64,000 bases of DNA, taken from NCBI RefSeq assembly GCF_014164775.1, contig NZ_JACJGB010000004.1:1-64000 (forward strand). Reading direction: 5' to 3'. Below the pieces are notes generated by a model, which ran no database searches, was not told the origin of the DNA, and saw nothing but the letters and a program-made list of their open reading frames with translations. Positions 1 to 8,830 of this stretch are shown here, one piece after another; the first letter of the stretch is position 1, and each line of letters begins with the position of its first letter. A program made the translations under genes and the position numbers. The stretch comes from Tessaracoccus sp. MC1679 (lineage in GTDB: Bacteria > Actinomycetota > Actinomycetes > Propionibacteriales > Propionibacteriaceae).

Positions 1-152
1 CCGACTCAACTGTCGGTTGACAAGGCATGTCACTTCCTGGCCTCGACCTACGCGGCATGCTCCCAGAGACAACCAGAAATTGCCTGAATTTCTTCTGCAG
101 GGGCGGGGTTCTGGGCCCGTTTCTGTCGGTGGCCGGTGACAGAATTGTTCAC

Positions 153-1589
153 ATGAGCGAGACGGTGGCAGATCTGGGGCAGCGATACATCGCCGCCCTG
201 TGGGACGCCGCCGCATCCATCGGGGCAGACGAGATCGCGATGCAACGCCTGGCCGGGCTGGTGGAGTCCATCGCCGAGGCCGAGGCCCAACTGGCCGGGC
301 TGCGGCTGCACCTGCTCCACGAAGCCAAGCTCTCGGCCGCGGACGCGGTGATCGACGGGGTGCGGCAGTCGGTGCGCACCACCCCCGCCCAAGCCACCGC
401 GACACTGCGCCTCGCGCAGGATTTGGGGGACCGGTTCCCGTTGATCGGCGCCGCGTTGAGTGAAGGCTCAGTGTCGGTGGCGCAGGCGGAGGCGATCGTC
501 GCCGGGCTGCGGAGGCTCCCGGCGCGCCTGACCCGCGCCCAGCTGATCGAATGCCAGGAATTGATCCTGGCCCACGCCGACACCCTCGGCCCCGGAGAGT
601 TGAGGATTCTGGCATCGCGGCTGGTCGAGGTGATCGACCCCCACGGGTCGGATGCCGACGACGCGACACGTCTGGCCCGGGAAGAGGCCGCCGCGCACCG
701 GGACAGGTTCCTGCACCTGTCGCCCGATTTCCACGGGTCGATGCGGATCACCGGCCAACTCCCCGTCGCCGACGCCGCCCTCCTCACCGCGCAACTCGAC
801 GCCCTGATGCCAGCCGCCTCCACCTACGGCACCACCGGCGAGACCCCGAGCCGCGGCGCGCGCCGCGCCGACGCCCTGGTGCTGCTGACCCAGCACGCCT
901 CAGGTGGCGGCACCCTGCCCTCGCATGGGGTGGACCGGCCCCAGGTCCACATCACCCTCAACTACGACACCCTCACCACCGGGCTGGGTGAGGTCAGCGT
1001 CCTCGGCGCGGGCGGGGTCGATGGTTTGTCGGCGGGGGAGGCCCGCCGCCTGGCCTGCGACGCGCGGCTGATCCCGATGGTGCTGGGCACCGGGTCGCGG
1101 CCACTGGACGTGGGGCGCACGCATCGTCTGTTCACCCCCGCCCTCCGGGCCGCACTCGTCGAGCGGGATCAGGGCTGTGTGTTCCCCGGCTGTGCCGCAA
1201 CACCGGCCTGCTGTGAGGCGCATCACATCGTTCCGTGGTGGCAAGGCGGCGCGACGTGCCTCGCCAACGGCGTGTTGCTCTGCCCGTTCCATCATCGGCT
1301 GGTGGAGCCGGATCCGTTGCAGTCGGAGGAGTCCCAATGGCAGGTTCACCTCGACCTCGCCACAGGTATGCCGTGGTTCACCCCACCCCGGCACATCGAT
1401 CCGGCGCGCAGGCCGAGGCAGCATCAACGCCACCGGCTGCAGCAACTCACACCCGGCGTCGGGGGACCACCCTGCCCACCCGACCCCGGCCTGCCTGACT
1501 CGGTCTCGCCGGTCGTGCCTGAGCGCCGTGCGCCGGATCTCGACGAACTCATCGGCCGCAGCTCCGCCGTCTGGGCTTCCGCCGGCTAG
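153..1589 (+). CDS. DUF222 / HNH endonuclease (13E12 repeat family)
   Basis: The protein is about 478 residues. An Ala-rich helical N-terminal part resembles DUF222, and a C-terminal HNH nuclease motif follows: CVFPGC at about 342-347, His357/His358, Asn372 and His380/His381. This layout is that of the actinobacterial 13E12 repeat family, which is multicopy in many genomes. Its role is not settled; homing-like or mobile-element behaviour is often assumed. The frame is open back to position 27, but the ATG at 153 begins the recognisable domain and has a CAGAAT box 7 nt before it, so I prefer it. No partner gene is attached. Confidence is high for the family and low for the function. Confidence 0.88.
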   Translation: MSETVADLGQRYIAALWDAAASIGADEIAMQRLAGLVESIAEAEAQLAGLRLHLLHEAKLSAADAVIDGVRQSVRTTPAQATATLRLAQDLGDRFPLIGAALSEGSVSVAQAEAIVAGLRRLPARLTRAQLIECQELILAHADTLGPGELRILASRLVEVIDPHGSDADDATRLAREEAAAHRDRFLHLSPDFHGSMRITGQLPVADAALLTAQLDALMPAASTYGTTGETPSRGARRADALVLLTQHASGGGTLPSHGVDRPQVHITLNYDTLTTGLGEVSVLGAGGVDGLSAGEARRLACDARLIPMVLGTGSRPLDVGRTHRLFTPALRAALVERDQGCVFPGCAATPACCEAHHIVPWWQGGATCLANGVLLCPFHHRLVEPDPLQSEESQWQVHLDLATGMPWFTPPRHIDPARRPRQHQRHRLQQLTPGVGGPPCPPDPGLPDSVSPVVPERRAPDLDELIGRSSAVWASAG

Positions 1590-2211
1590 AGGTCAGCCCG
1601 CTGATTCACCAGGGCCCGACGACCCGCTCACGAGTGCAGGGCAGCGGACTCAGTCAGGGATTGATGTTCAGGTCGAGAACCCTCCCCTGAGAGCCAGGGT
1701 GGGGGACGGCAGGGCGGCACTGCGTAGCGGTGCCCAACCCGAGGATCGCCCAACCGGCATCCCGCTCAAGCAGGCCCGACCCCAACGCCGCCCTGCCGAG
1801 CCGCACCCGGGACCTGGCAACGCCACAAGCAGGGCGAGTGCGGGGAGACGCGAGACGACGCCCGGGCGGCCTCAACAACCCGACCACAAACCCTGGCCCT
1901 GACGACCTCAAGAACATGGACATCGGCCGCATGGGCATCGGCTCACGGCTCACGGCTCACCACACCCGACCACAAAAACCGCGTGAAGATGGAAGTCACA
2001 ACCCTTCGAGACGGCACCCGCGCCTTCGGCGGCGCGCCTCCTCAGGGAGCGAAGGAGACGGGCCACGCCGCTCCGCGGCCGGCCCTCCTCAAGGAGCGAG
2101 GAACCCAGGCCACGCCGGCTTCGCGGGCGACCCTCTTCCGCCCAGGGAGCGGCAGGAGACCGGCACCGCCGCCAGGACCTGAACCCCCGACGAACTAGCG
2201 AAGACGAACCA
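1590..2211. other. Non-coding tail between convergent genes
   Basis: About 620 bp separate the HNH gene from the end of the M3 peptidase gene on the other strand. No convincing gene is visible: open frames here lack ribosome binding sites and recognisable protein. The stretch holds a short 7-bp direct repeat (gctcacg, near 1939-1959) and, at 2021-2163, three imperfect tandem units described separately. It may be the decayed flank of the 13E12 element. Confidence 0.6.
2021..2163. repeat. Three imperfect tandem ~46-bp units
   Basis: Units run about 2021-2065, 2066-2112 and 2113-2163. Each begins CGCC, carries a short dyad around a TTCGGCGG or CTCCGCGG core, then a CCTC(C/T)TC box, then a GGAGCG box and a closing GGCCA-like end. 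The pyrimidine and purine boxes inside each unit can pair, so each unit can form small hairpins. The position is between two convergent genes. Confidence 0.6.
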
Positions 2212-4188
2212 TTAGAGGGTCAGGCCCAACCGGTCCAGCAGCGGGGCGAGCTGCGGATCCCGGCCGCGGAAGCGACGGTAGGTCTCCATCGGGTCCACCG
2301 AGCCGCCGGGGGCCAGCAGCGTCCTGCGGAAGTGGCTCCCGGCCTCGCGCAGAGGGCCGGTCTGCTCGTCGAACCATGCCACGGCGTCGGCGTCCATCAC
2401 CTTCGCCCAGGCGTAGCCGTAATAGCTGGCCGCGTATCCGCCGCCCCAGATGTGGGCGAAGTACTGCGACCGGTAGCGCGGCGGGACCAGGTCGTCGACC
2501 AGACCCCAGCGCTCGAGGGCCGCTCGCTCGAAGGCCTCTACCTCATCCGGCGAGGACGGCAGCTCGTCGAGGGGGGTCATGTGCCAGGCCAGGTCCAGGA
2601 GTGATGCCAGCTCGGTCTCTGCCGTGGCGTAGCCCTGGCCGAACCTGCTGGCGTCCTCCAGCTTGGCCACCCACTCGGGCGGCAGCACCCGCCCCGGCGT
2701 CCAGGCCCAGTGCTCGTTGACCTGGCTGGGGAACTCCACGAAGTCGCGAGACACGTTGGCGCCCGAGCGGGACGCGTACTTCGACTGCGCGAGCAGACCG
2801 TGGAGGGCGTGCCCGAACTCGTGGAACATCGTGATCACGTCATCCCAGGAGATCGACGTGGTGGCACGGGTGTAGTTGCAGTTGTTGGTTACCACTGGCA
2901 GCGTCGAGTCACGGGTGGACTGGTCAACGATGTTGCTCATCCAGGCGCCGCCCTGCTTGGTGGGGCGGGCCCAGAAGTCCATGAGGAACATCCCGAGGGT
3001 GGTGCCGTCGGCGTCCCGAACCTCGAAGACCTGGGTGTCCGGCGCGTGCCCCACCACGCCGTCGACGGGGACGAACGTGATGCCGTACAGCTCGGTGGCG
3101 GCGGCGTACACGGCCGCCAGCACCTTCTCCACCTGGAGGAACTCGCCGAGTTCGGCCTCGTCGAACGCGAACCGTTCCCGGCGCACCACGGCCTCGACGA
3201 AGCCCCAGTCCGCCGCGGAGAACTCAGCCCCCGGGGCGAGCTCGGCGTAGCGCGCCCGCAGGTCCGCCGCCTCCTCGCGGGCCTTGGCGAGCGCTGCCTG
3301 CGCGAGCGGCACCAGCATCTGCAGGATGGCGTCCGTGCGCTTGGCGCACCCAGCCTCGGCGACGATCGCCGCGTGGTGCGGGTACCCCAGCAGGGTGGCG
3401 CGTTCGGCCCTGGCGCGGGCGATGGCGACCACCACGGCACGAGTGTCGAACTCGCCGTCGAGGGCCCGCGTGGTGGAGGCCTCGAAGAGACGACGGCGCA
3501 CGCCCGCATCGGCGAGCTTCACCGCCAACGGCTGCTGCGTGGTGTTGACCAGCTCGATCCGGTAGCCGTCGCCCGCGCGGAGGGAGGACCGCTCGTCGTC
3601 GGCCAGCCCCGCCAGCTCCTGCTCTGTCACGACGACGCCACCGGCGTTGCGGGCCTCCCGGTTGAGCTGCTCGAATCTCGTCGACAACTCCGCCAGCTGC
3701 TGGTTCAGCGCCCGGACCCGGGCCTGGGCCTCGTCATCGAGTTCAACACCTGCCCGGCGGAAGCTGCGGAGGAGCTCGTCCAGTGCGTAGCGGTCCTGCT
3801 CGTCCGCGGGGGTCAGGCCGCCGTCGATGCGTGCGCGCAGCCCCTCCAGTCTGGCGAACAGCGCCCTATCCAGGAAGATCGAGTCTGCGTGCGCGGCAAG
3901 CCTCGGCGACATCTCCTCGTCGATGGCGTCCAGATCCGGGGAGCCATCGGAGGAGTGCACGGCGTAGAACGCGTTGAGGGCGCGCCGCAGCGTGGCCTCG
4001 GCATCGTCCCAGGCGCCCAGGACGTTCTCGACCGTGGTCTCCGACTCGCCGTCGCGGATGAGCGCCAACCCGGCCAACTGCTCGGCCATGCCGATCTCGA
4101 AGGCCGAGCGGTAGTCCGTCGGGGTAGCGGCGGCGAAGTCAGGAAGCGCGAACGGCAGCGCGTTCGTCAGGACCGGATTGGTGGGCAT
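2212..4188 (-). CDS. dcp: M3 family peptidyl-dipeptidase (Dcp-like)
   Basis: This is a 658-residue zinc metallopeptidase of family M3, expected to cleave peptides in the cytoplasm. The zinc motif HEFGH lies at residues 456-460, with a third ligand candidate Glu485 in the DFVEFPSQ segment. The length fits Dcp and oligopeptidase A. The ATG at 4188 has GGAG 6 nt upstream and starts the usual N-terminal sequence. It is the last gene of a minus-strand unit: the upstream ctaA gene runs 50 nt into it, so translation is probably coupled. The link to heme A synthesis looks positional rather than functional. Confidence 0.93.
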   Translation of the reverse strand: MPTNPVLTNALPFALPDFAAATPTDYRSAFEIGMAEQLAGLALIRDGESETTVENVLGAWDDAEATLRRALNAFYAVHSSDGSPDLDAIDEEMSPRLAAHADSIFLDRALFARLEGLRARIDGGLTPADEQDRYALDELLRSFRRAGVELDDEAQARVRALNQQLAELSTRFEQLNREARNAGGVVVTEQELAGLADDERSSLRAGDGYRIELVNTTQQPLAVKLADAGVRRRLFEASTTRALDGEFDTRAVVVAIARARAERATLLGYPHHAAIVAEAGCAKRTDAILQMLVPLAQAALAKAREEAADLRARYAELAPGAEFSAADWGFVEAVVRRERFAFDEAELGEFLQVEKVLAAVYAAATELYGITFVPVDGVVGHAPDTQVFEVRDADGTTLGMFLMDFWARPTKQGGAWMSNIVDQSTRDSTLPVVTNNCNYTRATTSISWDDVITMFHEFGHALHGLLAQSKYASRSGANVSRDFVEFPSQVNEHWAWTPGRVLPPEWVAKLEDASRFGQGYATAETELASLLDLAWHMTPLDELPSSPDEVEAFERAALERWGLVDDLVPPRYRSQYFAHIWGGGYAASYYGYAWAKVMDADAVAWFDEQTGPLREAGSHFRRTLLAPGGSVDPMETYRRFRGRDPQLAPLLDRLGLTL

Positions 4189-5065
4189 GGGATCTCCTCG
4201 TCGTCGACACCAGTAGCCACGACACTGCCGCCGTGAGCACGGTCAATCCCACCATATGCAGGATCACGATGCCGACGGGCAGGCCGAGGAAGTACTGCAG
4301 GTAGCCGATGACGCCCTGGAGGGCCACCGTGATCAGCGTCAGCCTGGCCGCGCGGGCGGGGCGCGCCTGACGGGTGCGGGTGAACAGCCATACACAGGCC
4401 ACGACGAGGGCCACCACCAGCCACGCGGACAGCGCATGGATGCGGGCCACCGACTCGATGTCGGCGCCGTTGCGCGGCGAGGCGGCGTCACCGGCGTGCG
4501 GGCCGGCCCCGGTGACCACGGTGCCGAGAACGATGGAGACCATCGAGGCCGCGAAGGTCGCGACGACCAACCAGCGGGCACCCGGCGCCACGGGGGTGGG
4601 GGAGACCCCGTAGCCCACGCGCAGCGCCCAGACGCACACCACGATGAGAACCACCGACAGCAGGAGGTGCGGCGCCACCCACACCGGATCCAGCTGGGTG
4701 AGCACGGTGATCCCGCCGACGATGGCCTGCAGCGGGATGCCGAGACCCACGCCGAGCGTGATCCACCACAGCTTCGAGCGGGCCCCGCGGTTGCGCCAGG
4801 CGGCGATGAACGCGCCCAGCGCGGCAGCGATCAGGACGAACGTGAGCAGCCGGTTGCCGAACTCGATCACGCCGTGGATCCCGTAGGCCTCGTGAGGGGT
4901 GTAGGACTCGTCGGTGCAGCGCGGCCAGGTGGGGCAACCCAGCCCGGAGCCCGTCAGCCGCACGACGGCGCCGGTCACGATGATGCCCATGTTGCAGATG
5001 AGGGAGATCCACAGCCAGCTGCGCAGCGCGCGCTCGCCGTCGACAAGTTTGGTCAGGACGTCCAC
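4139..5065 (-). CDS. ctaA: Heme A synthase (COX15/CtaA)
   Basis: A 308-residue membrane protein with about eight hydrophobic segments. It converts heme O to heme A for the aa3-type cytochrome oxidase. Visible family marks are the first-loop cysteine pair in GCPTWPRC, the Glu in HGVIEFGNR, and transmembrane His residues in APHLLL, RIHALS and ILHMVG. The start is a GTG at 5065 with GGAAGG upstream; it overlaps the permease stop by 13 nt. The 3' end overlaps the peptidase gene by 50 nt. The ABC pair upstream and sufR on the other side repeat a conserved actinobacterial neighbourhood. SURF1 at 21.5 kb serves the same oxidase. Confidence 0.93.
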   Translation of the reverse strand: MDVLTKLVDGERALRSWLWISLICNMGIIVTGAVVRLTGSGLGCPTWPRCTDESYTPHEAYGIHGVIEFGNRLLTFVLIAAALGAFIAAWRNRGARSKLWWITLGVGLGIPLQAIVGGITVLTQLDPVWVAPHLLLSVVLIVVCVWALRVGYGVSPTPVAPGARWLVVATFAASMVSIVLGTVVTGAGPHAGDAASPRNGADIESVARIHALSAWLVVALVVACVWLFTRTRQARPARAARLTLITVALQGVIGYLQYFLGLPVGIVILHMVGLTVLTAAVSWLLVSTTRRSHAHQSGPDERAAVRAS

Positions 5066-5811
5066 TTGAATACCTTCCACGCCAGCGCGAGGGCCGCCGC
5101 ACACCACAGTGCGGCCACCAGTACCGGCCAGCCTAGGGCCTGGCCCTGTGCCGCCGCCCTGAGGGTCTCGCCGAGGGCGCCCGTCGGCAGCGCCGCAACT
5201 ACTGGCTGGGCCCAACCGGGGAACCGCGACACCGGCAGCAGGACGCCCAGCGGCATGCCGACCAGGTAGAGCAGGTTGGCCACCGCCAGGGTGGCCTCGG
5301 GCCGCAACGATCCGGCGATCGCCAGGGCCAACCCCGCGAAGGCGCCCATCGCGAGGACAGTCACGATGAGGGCCACGAATAACGACAGGGGCGTCAACGC
5401 CGGCCGCCACCCCAAGGCTGCGGCGATCAGTGCCAGGACCGTCACCTGGCCGGCGGTGATCAGGCTGATGCCCAGTCCCTTGCCGACGAGGATGCCCGGC
5501 TTGCCGAGTGGCGTGGCGGCCATCCGCTCGAGGACGTTGTAGCGGCGCTCGAACCCGGTGGCGATCGCCAGGGTGGTGAGGCAGGAGCTCCACATGGCCA
5601 GCGCGAGCACCGAGGGGGCGGTGTTCTGGAGGGTCAGCCCCAGCCTGTCGCCGAAGAACCGTCCGCCCACCAGGATGGCCACCGGGATGACCACGGCCAG
5701 CAGCGCCTGCTCGCCGTTGCGCAGGATCAGCGAGGCCTCGGTCGTAGCGTGCGCCCACACCCGGTGCCCGAGCGGTGCCGCGACGGCTGAGGGGGTGAAG
5801 TCCAGTGTCAT
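5053..5811 (-). CDS. ABC transporter permease (ABC-2 type)
   Basis: About 252 residues with six hydrophobic segments, typical of ABC-2 type export permeases. It pairs with the ATPase just upstream, whose stop codon overlaps this ATG (ATGA, 4 nt). The open frame extends further upstream, but the ATG at 5811 fits the family N-terminus and the overlap. Substrate cannot be read from sequence. The same ABC pair sits next to ctaA and the suf operon in other actinobacteria, so a role in respiratory or heme-linked export is possible but unproven. Confidence 0.85.
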   Translation of the reverse strand: MTLDFTPSAVAAPLGHRVWAHATTEASLILRNGEQALLAVVIPVAILVGGRFFGDRLGLTLQNTAPSVLALAMWSSCLTTLAIATGFERRYNVLERMAATPLGKPGILVGKGLGISLITAGQVTVLALIAAALGWRPALTPLSLFVALIVTVLAMGAFAGLALAIAGSLRPEATLAVANLLYLVGMPLGVLLPVSRFPGWAQPVVAALPTGALGETLRAAAQGQALGWPVLVAALWCAAALALAWKVFKWTS

Positions 5812-6509
5812 GGGCGGTCTCCGGTGGTGTGGTGGAGGAAGGCGTCCTCGAGGCTGCCGTTGACCGTCAGGGCCGCCACGGTTCCCTGGGCGGTGACGCG
5901 CCCGCGGTCGACGATGTAGACGTGGTCCGCCAACGCCTCGGCCTCGTGCATGTCGTGGGTGGTGAGGACCACGGCGACACCGGCGTCGCGGAGCCGCTCC
6001 AACAGCTGCCACGTGGCGCGCCGGCCCCGCGGGTCCAGGCCTGCCGAGGGCTCGTCGAGGAAGACCAGGTCAGGGCGTCCGATCAAGGCGCCGGCCAGGT
6101 TGACGGCCTGCTGTTGGCCGCCCGACAGCCGCCGGTAGGGCGTGCGGGCGAAGCCGTCGATGCCCAGCAGGCCGATGAGCTCGTCCACCGGCTGTGGCGT
6201 GGCATACAGCTTCGAGAGGTACCGCAGGAGGTGCTCGGGGGTGATGCCGGACCAGGCGCCGGTGGCCTGGGGCATCAGGCCGATCCGGGGCAGGACCCGG
6301 GGCGAGCCGGGCGACTCGCCGAAGAGCGTCAGCTCGCCGGCGTCGGGGTGCGCGAGCCCCGTGCAGCAGCGGATGAACGTGGTCTTTCCCGCCCCGTTCG
6401 GGCCGAGGAGGGCAGTGATCCGCCCCGCGTCGGCCTGCAGGGTGAGGCCGGCAAGGGCCTGGGTCTGGCCGAACGACACCGTGAGATCGCGGGCATCGAG
6501 GACGGGCAC
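5808..6509 (-). CDS. ABC transporter ATP-binding protein
   Basis: A 233-residue ABC ATPase with Walker A (GPNGAGKTT), signature LSGGQQQAV, Walker B ending FLDEPSAGLD, and an H-loop in LTTHDMHEAEAL. It energises the adjacent permease and is the first gene of the minus-strand unit ATPase-permease-ctaA-dcp. The GTG start at 6509 has no Shine-Dalgarno sequence; a TAGGCT box ends 6 nt before it, suggesting a leaderless transcript. It is transcribed away from sufR. Confidence 0.9.
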   Translation of the reverse strand: MPVLDARDLTVSFGQTQALAGLTLQADAGRITALLGPNGAGKTTFIRCCTGLAHPDAGELTLFGESPGSPRVLPRIGLMPQATGAWSGITPEHLLRYLSKLYATPQPVDELIGLLGIDGFARTPYRRLSGGQQQAVNLAGALIGRPDLVFLDEPSAGLDPRGRRATWQLLERLRDAGVAVVLTTHDMHEAEALADHVYIVDRGRVTAQGTVAALTVNGSLEDAFLHHTTGDRP

Positions 6510-6515
6510 CGGGAC

Positions 6516-6521
6516 AGCCTA
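6516..6521 (-). promoter_or_regulatory. Putative -10 box, leaderless start of ABC ATPase
   Basis: TAGGCT on the minus strand, 6 nt before the GTG at 6509, with no ribosome binding site between. Transcription would begin at or near the start codon. Confidence 0.5.
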
Positions 6522-6549
6522 GCGCCGCCCACACAGCCGATTGTTTCGC

Positions 6550-6637
6550 GGTGCGCACCCCCCGGGGGTCTCGCACAGTGGACTTAGGGTGTCCTTGCTT
6601 GAAACTTGGAGGAGAATTGGAAAGACTGACGTAGGGT
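6550..6637 (+). promoter_or_regulatory. sufR promoter/operator region (candidate)
   Basis: Between the divergent ABC ATPase and sufR genes there are two abutting palindromes, GGTGCGCACC (6550-6559) and CCCCCGGGGG (6559-6568), then a dyad GGAC-7-GTCC (6580-6594) centred on a TAGGGT box at 6585-6590. A second TAGGGT lies at 6632-6637. SufR proteins repress their own operon, so one of these dyads may be its operator. No experimental consensus was matched. Confidence 0.4.
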
Positions 6638-6658
6638 AATTCGAGCGGGAGGAGCGTC

Positions 6659-7339
6659 ATGTCTGTTGAAACCATCGAGACGGTCGATCTTCCCACCCGT
6701 CGCCGCGTCGTGGACCTCATCCTCAACGACGGCCCGCAGACAGCCAAGCAGCTGGCGGAGCGCCTGCACCTGACCCCGGCCGCAGTGCGGCGTCACCTGG
6801 CGGTGCTCCTCACCAGCGGCGCTCTGACCTCCCATGAGCAGCGGGTGTTCGGCGCACGGGGCCGAGGCCGGCCATCGAAGGTGTTCGTGCTCACCGACGC
6901 AGGCCGCGCCGAGTTCCGGCAGGCCTACGACGACCTCGCCATCGCCGCACTCAGGAGGCTCGCAGTCGCCGCGGGTCCCAGCGCCATCCGGGGAATCGCC
7001 GAGGACCGGGTCGCCTGCATCGAGGAGCGGTTCAGCGCAGCCCGCGAGGCGGACCCGGAGCGACCGGCGGTGGAGATCCTCGTCGAAGCTCTGGCCGCGG
7101 ACGGCTACGCGCCCTCCATCCGGCCGCTCCACAGCGGCGAACAGCTGCTTCAGCACCACTGCCCGATCGCCCACGTGGCGGCCGAGTTCCCGATCCTCTG
7201 TGAGATCGAGACCCAGCTCTTCGCCAAGCTGCTCGGCACCCACGTCCAGCGGCTGGCCACCATTGCCCACGGCGACGGGGTGTGCACCACCAACGTGCCC
7301 CACCGCCTGCCCACCCCTCAAATCCCGAGAAGAAAGTGA
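6659..7339 (+). CDS. sufR: Fe-S cluster-sensing repressor SufR
   Basis: A 226-residue regulator. Residues ~10-75 form a winged helix-turn-helix (ending [16 protein letters not shown]). The C-terminal half holds Cys168, Cys181 and Cys209. The first two reproduce the C-x12-C spacing of SufR proteins; only one further Cys follows, after 27 residues, where the cyanobacterial protein has two. By family it binds a [4Fe-4S] cluster and represses the suf operon when clusters are sufficient. The ATG has GGGAGG upstream. Its stop overlaps the likely sufB start (GTGA). Confidence 0.93.
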   Translation: MSVETIETVDLPTRRRVVDLILNDGPQTAKQLAERLHLTPAAVRRHLAVLLTSGALTSHEQRVFGARGRGRPSKVFVLTDAGRAEFRQAYDDLAIAALRRLAVAAGPSAIRGIAEDRVACIEERFSAAREADPERPAVEILVEALAADGYAPSIRPLHSGEQLLQHHCPIAHVAAEFPILCEIETQLFAKLLGTHVQRLATIAHGDGVCTTNVPHRLPTPQIPRRK

Positions 7340-8793
7340 CGGCAACTCATATGACTCAGACCGCACCGTTGGCCCCCGGACTGGGGTCCACGCAGGACGA
7401 ACACATCGAGGCACTGTCCAACTACCAGTGGGGGTGGCACGACAGCGACTCCGCCGGCTCCACGGCCAAGCGCGGCCTCAACGAGGGCGTCGTGACCAAC
7501 ATCTCAGGGCTCAAGAGCGAGCCCGACTGGATGCGCGACCTTCGGCTCAAGGGGCTCAAGCTGTTCGAGAAGAAGCCCATGCCCACCTGGGGCGCGGACC
7601 TCAGCGGCATCGACTTCGACAACATCAAGTACTTCGTGCGCTCCACCGAGAAGCAGGCCCAGACCTGGGAGGACCTTCCCGACGAGATCAAGAACACCTA
7701 TGACCGCCTGGGCATCCCTGAGGCGGAGAAGGCCCGCCTGGTCTCCGGTGTCGCGGCCCAGTACGAGTCCGAGGTGGTCTACCACAAGATCAACGAGGAG
7801 CTCGAGCGCCAGGGGGTCATCTTCCTGGACACCGACACCGCGCTGAAGGAGTACCCGGAGATGTTCCAGGAGTACTTCGGCACCGTCATCCCGGTGGGCG
7901 ACAACAAGTTCGCCTCCCTCAACACGGCGGTGTGGTCCGGTGGCTCGTTCATCTACGTGCCCAAGGGCGTCCACGTCACCATCCCGCTGCAGGCCTACTT
8001 CCGGATCAACACCGAGAACATGGGCCAGTTCGAGCGGACCCTGATCATCGTCGACGAGGGCGCCTACGTGCACTACGTCGAGGGCTGCACCGCGCCGATC
8101 TACTCCTCCGACTCGCTGCACTCCGCCGTGGTGGAGATCATCGTGAAGAAGAACGCGCGCTGCCGCTACACCACCATCCAGAACTGGTCCACCAACGTCT
8201 ACAACCTGGTGACCAAGCGCGCCATCTGCGAAGAGGGCGCCACGATGGAGTGGATCGACGGCAACATCGGCTCCAAGGTCACCATGAAGTACCCGGCGGT
8301 CTACCTGATGGGTGAGCACTCCCGCGGCGAGACGCTGTCGATCGCCTTCGCAGGCGCCGGGCAGCACCAGGACGCCGGCTCGAAGATGGTCCACTGCGCC
8401 CCGCACACGTCGAGCTCGATCATCTCCAAGTCCGTGGCCCGAGGCGGCGGCCGTTCCTCCTACCGAGGGCTGGTCAAGGTGGAGCCGGGCGCTTCACACT
8501 CGGCGTCGTCGGTGAAGTGCGACGCGCTGCTGGTGGACAACATCTCGCGCTCGGACACCTACCCCTACGTCGACGTCCGCGAGGACGACGTCTCGATGGC
8601 CCACGAAGCCACCGTGTCCAAGGTGTCGGAGGATCAGCTGTTCTACCTGATGAGCCGCGGCATGGGCGAGGACGAGGCGATGGCCATGATCGTGCGCGGC
8701 TTCGTCGAGCCCATCGCCCGCGAGCTGCCCATGGAGTACGCGCTGGAGCTCAACCGGCTCATCGAACTGCAGATGGAAGGCGCGGTCGGCTGA
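7336..8793 (+). CDS. sufB: Fe-S cluster scaffold SufB
   Basis: The core subunit of the SufBCD scaffold, on which Fe-S clusters are built. The protein is 485 residues from GTG 7336 or 480 from ATG 7351. I prefer 7336: it overlaps the sufR stop (GTGA) and has GAGAAG upstream, whereas 7351 has no ribosome binding site. The C-terminal beta-helix core is complete, including the KCDALL segment and the [12 protein letters not shown] end shared with SufD. The N-terminal KRGLNE and the [13 protein letters not shown] segments are family marks. There is no inserted intein, unlike some mycobacterial SufB proteins. Confidence 0.95.
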   Translation: MTATHMTQTAPLAPGLGSTQDEHIEALSNYQWGWHDSDSAGSTAKRGLNEGVVTNISGLKSEPDWMRDLRLKGLKLFEKKPMPTWGADLSGIDFDNIKYFVRSTEKQAQTWEDLPDEIKNTYDRLGIPEAEKARLVSGVAAQYESEVVYHKINEELERQGVIFLDTDTALKEYPEMFQEYFGTVIPVGDNKFASLNTAVWSGGSFIYVPKGVHVTIPLQAYFRINTENMGQFERTLIIVDEGAYVHYVEGCTAPIYSSDSLHSAVVEIIVKKNARCRYTTIQNWSTNVYNLVTKRAICEEGATMEWIDGNIGSKVTMKYPAVYLMGEHSRGETLSIAFAGAGQHQDAGSKMVHCAPHTSSSIISKSVARGGGRSSYRGLVKVEPGASHSASSVKCDALLVDNISRSDTYPYVDVREDDVSMAHEATVSKVSEDQLFYLMSRGMGEDEAMAMIVRGFVEPIARELPMEYALELNRLIELQMEGAVG

Positions 8794-8830
8794 CGCCCGC
8801 CCTCAGACCGCACCCCCACCTTTCCAGAAA

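Noticed and set aside
136-152. Palindrome-like GTGACAGAATTGTTCAC just before the HNH gene start
   Set aside because: Only the outer four bases and part of the core are symmetric; it fits better as a -10 box (CAGAAT) plus spacer.
2710-4236. Long open frame (508 codons) on the plus strand opposite the M3 peptidase gene
   Set aside because: It is a GC-rich shadow frame, rich in Gly, Arg and Val without domains, while the minus strand encodes a complete M3 enzyme.
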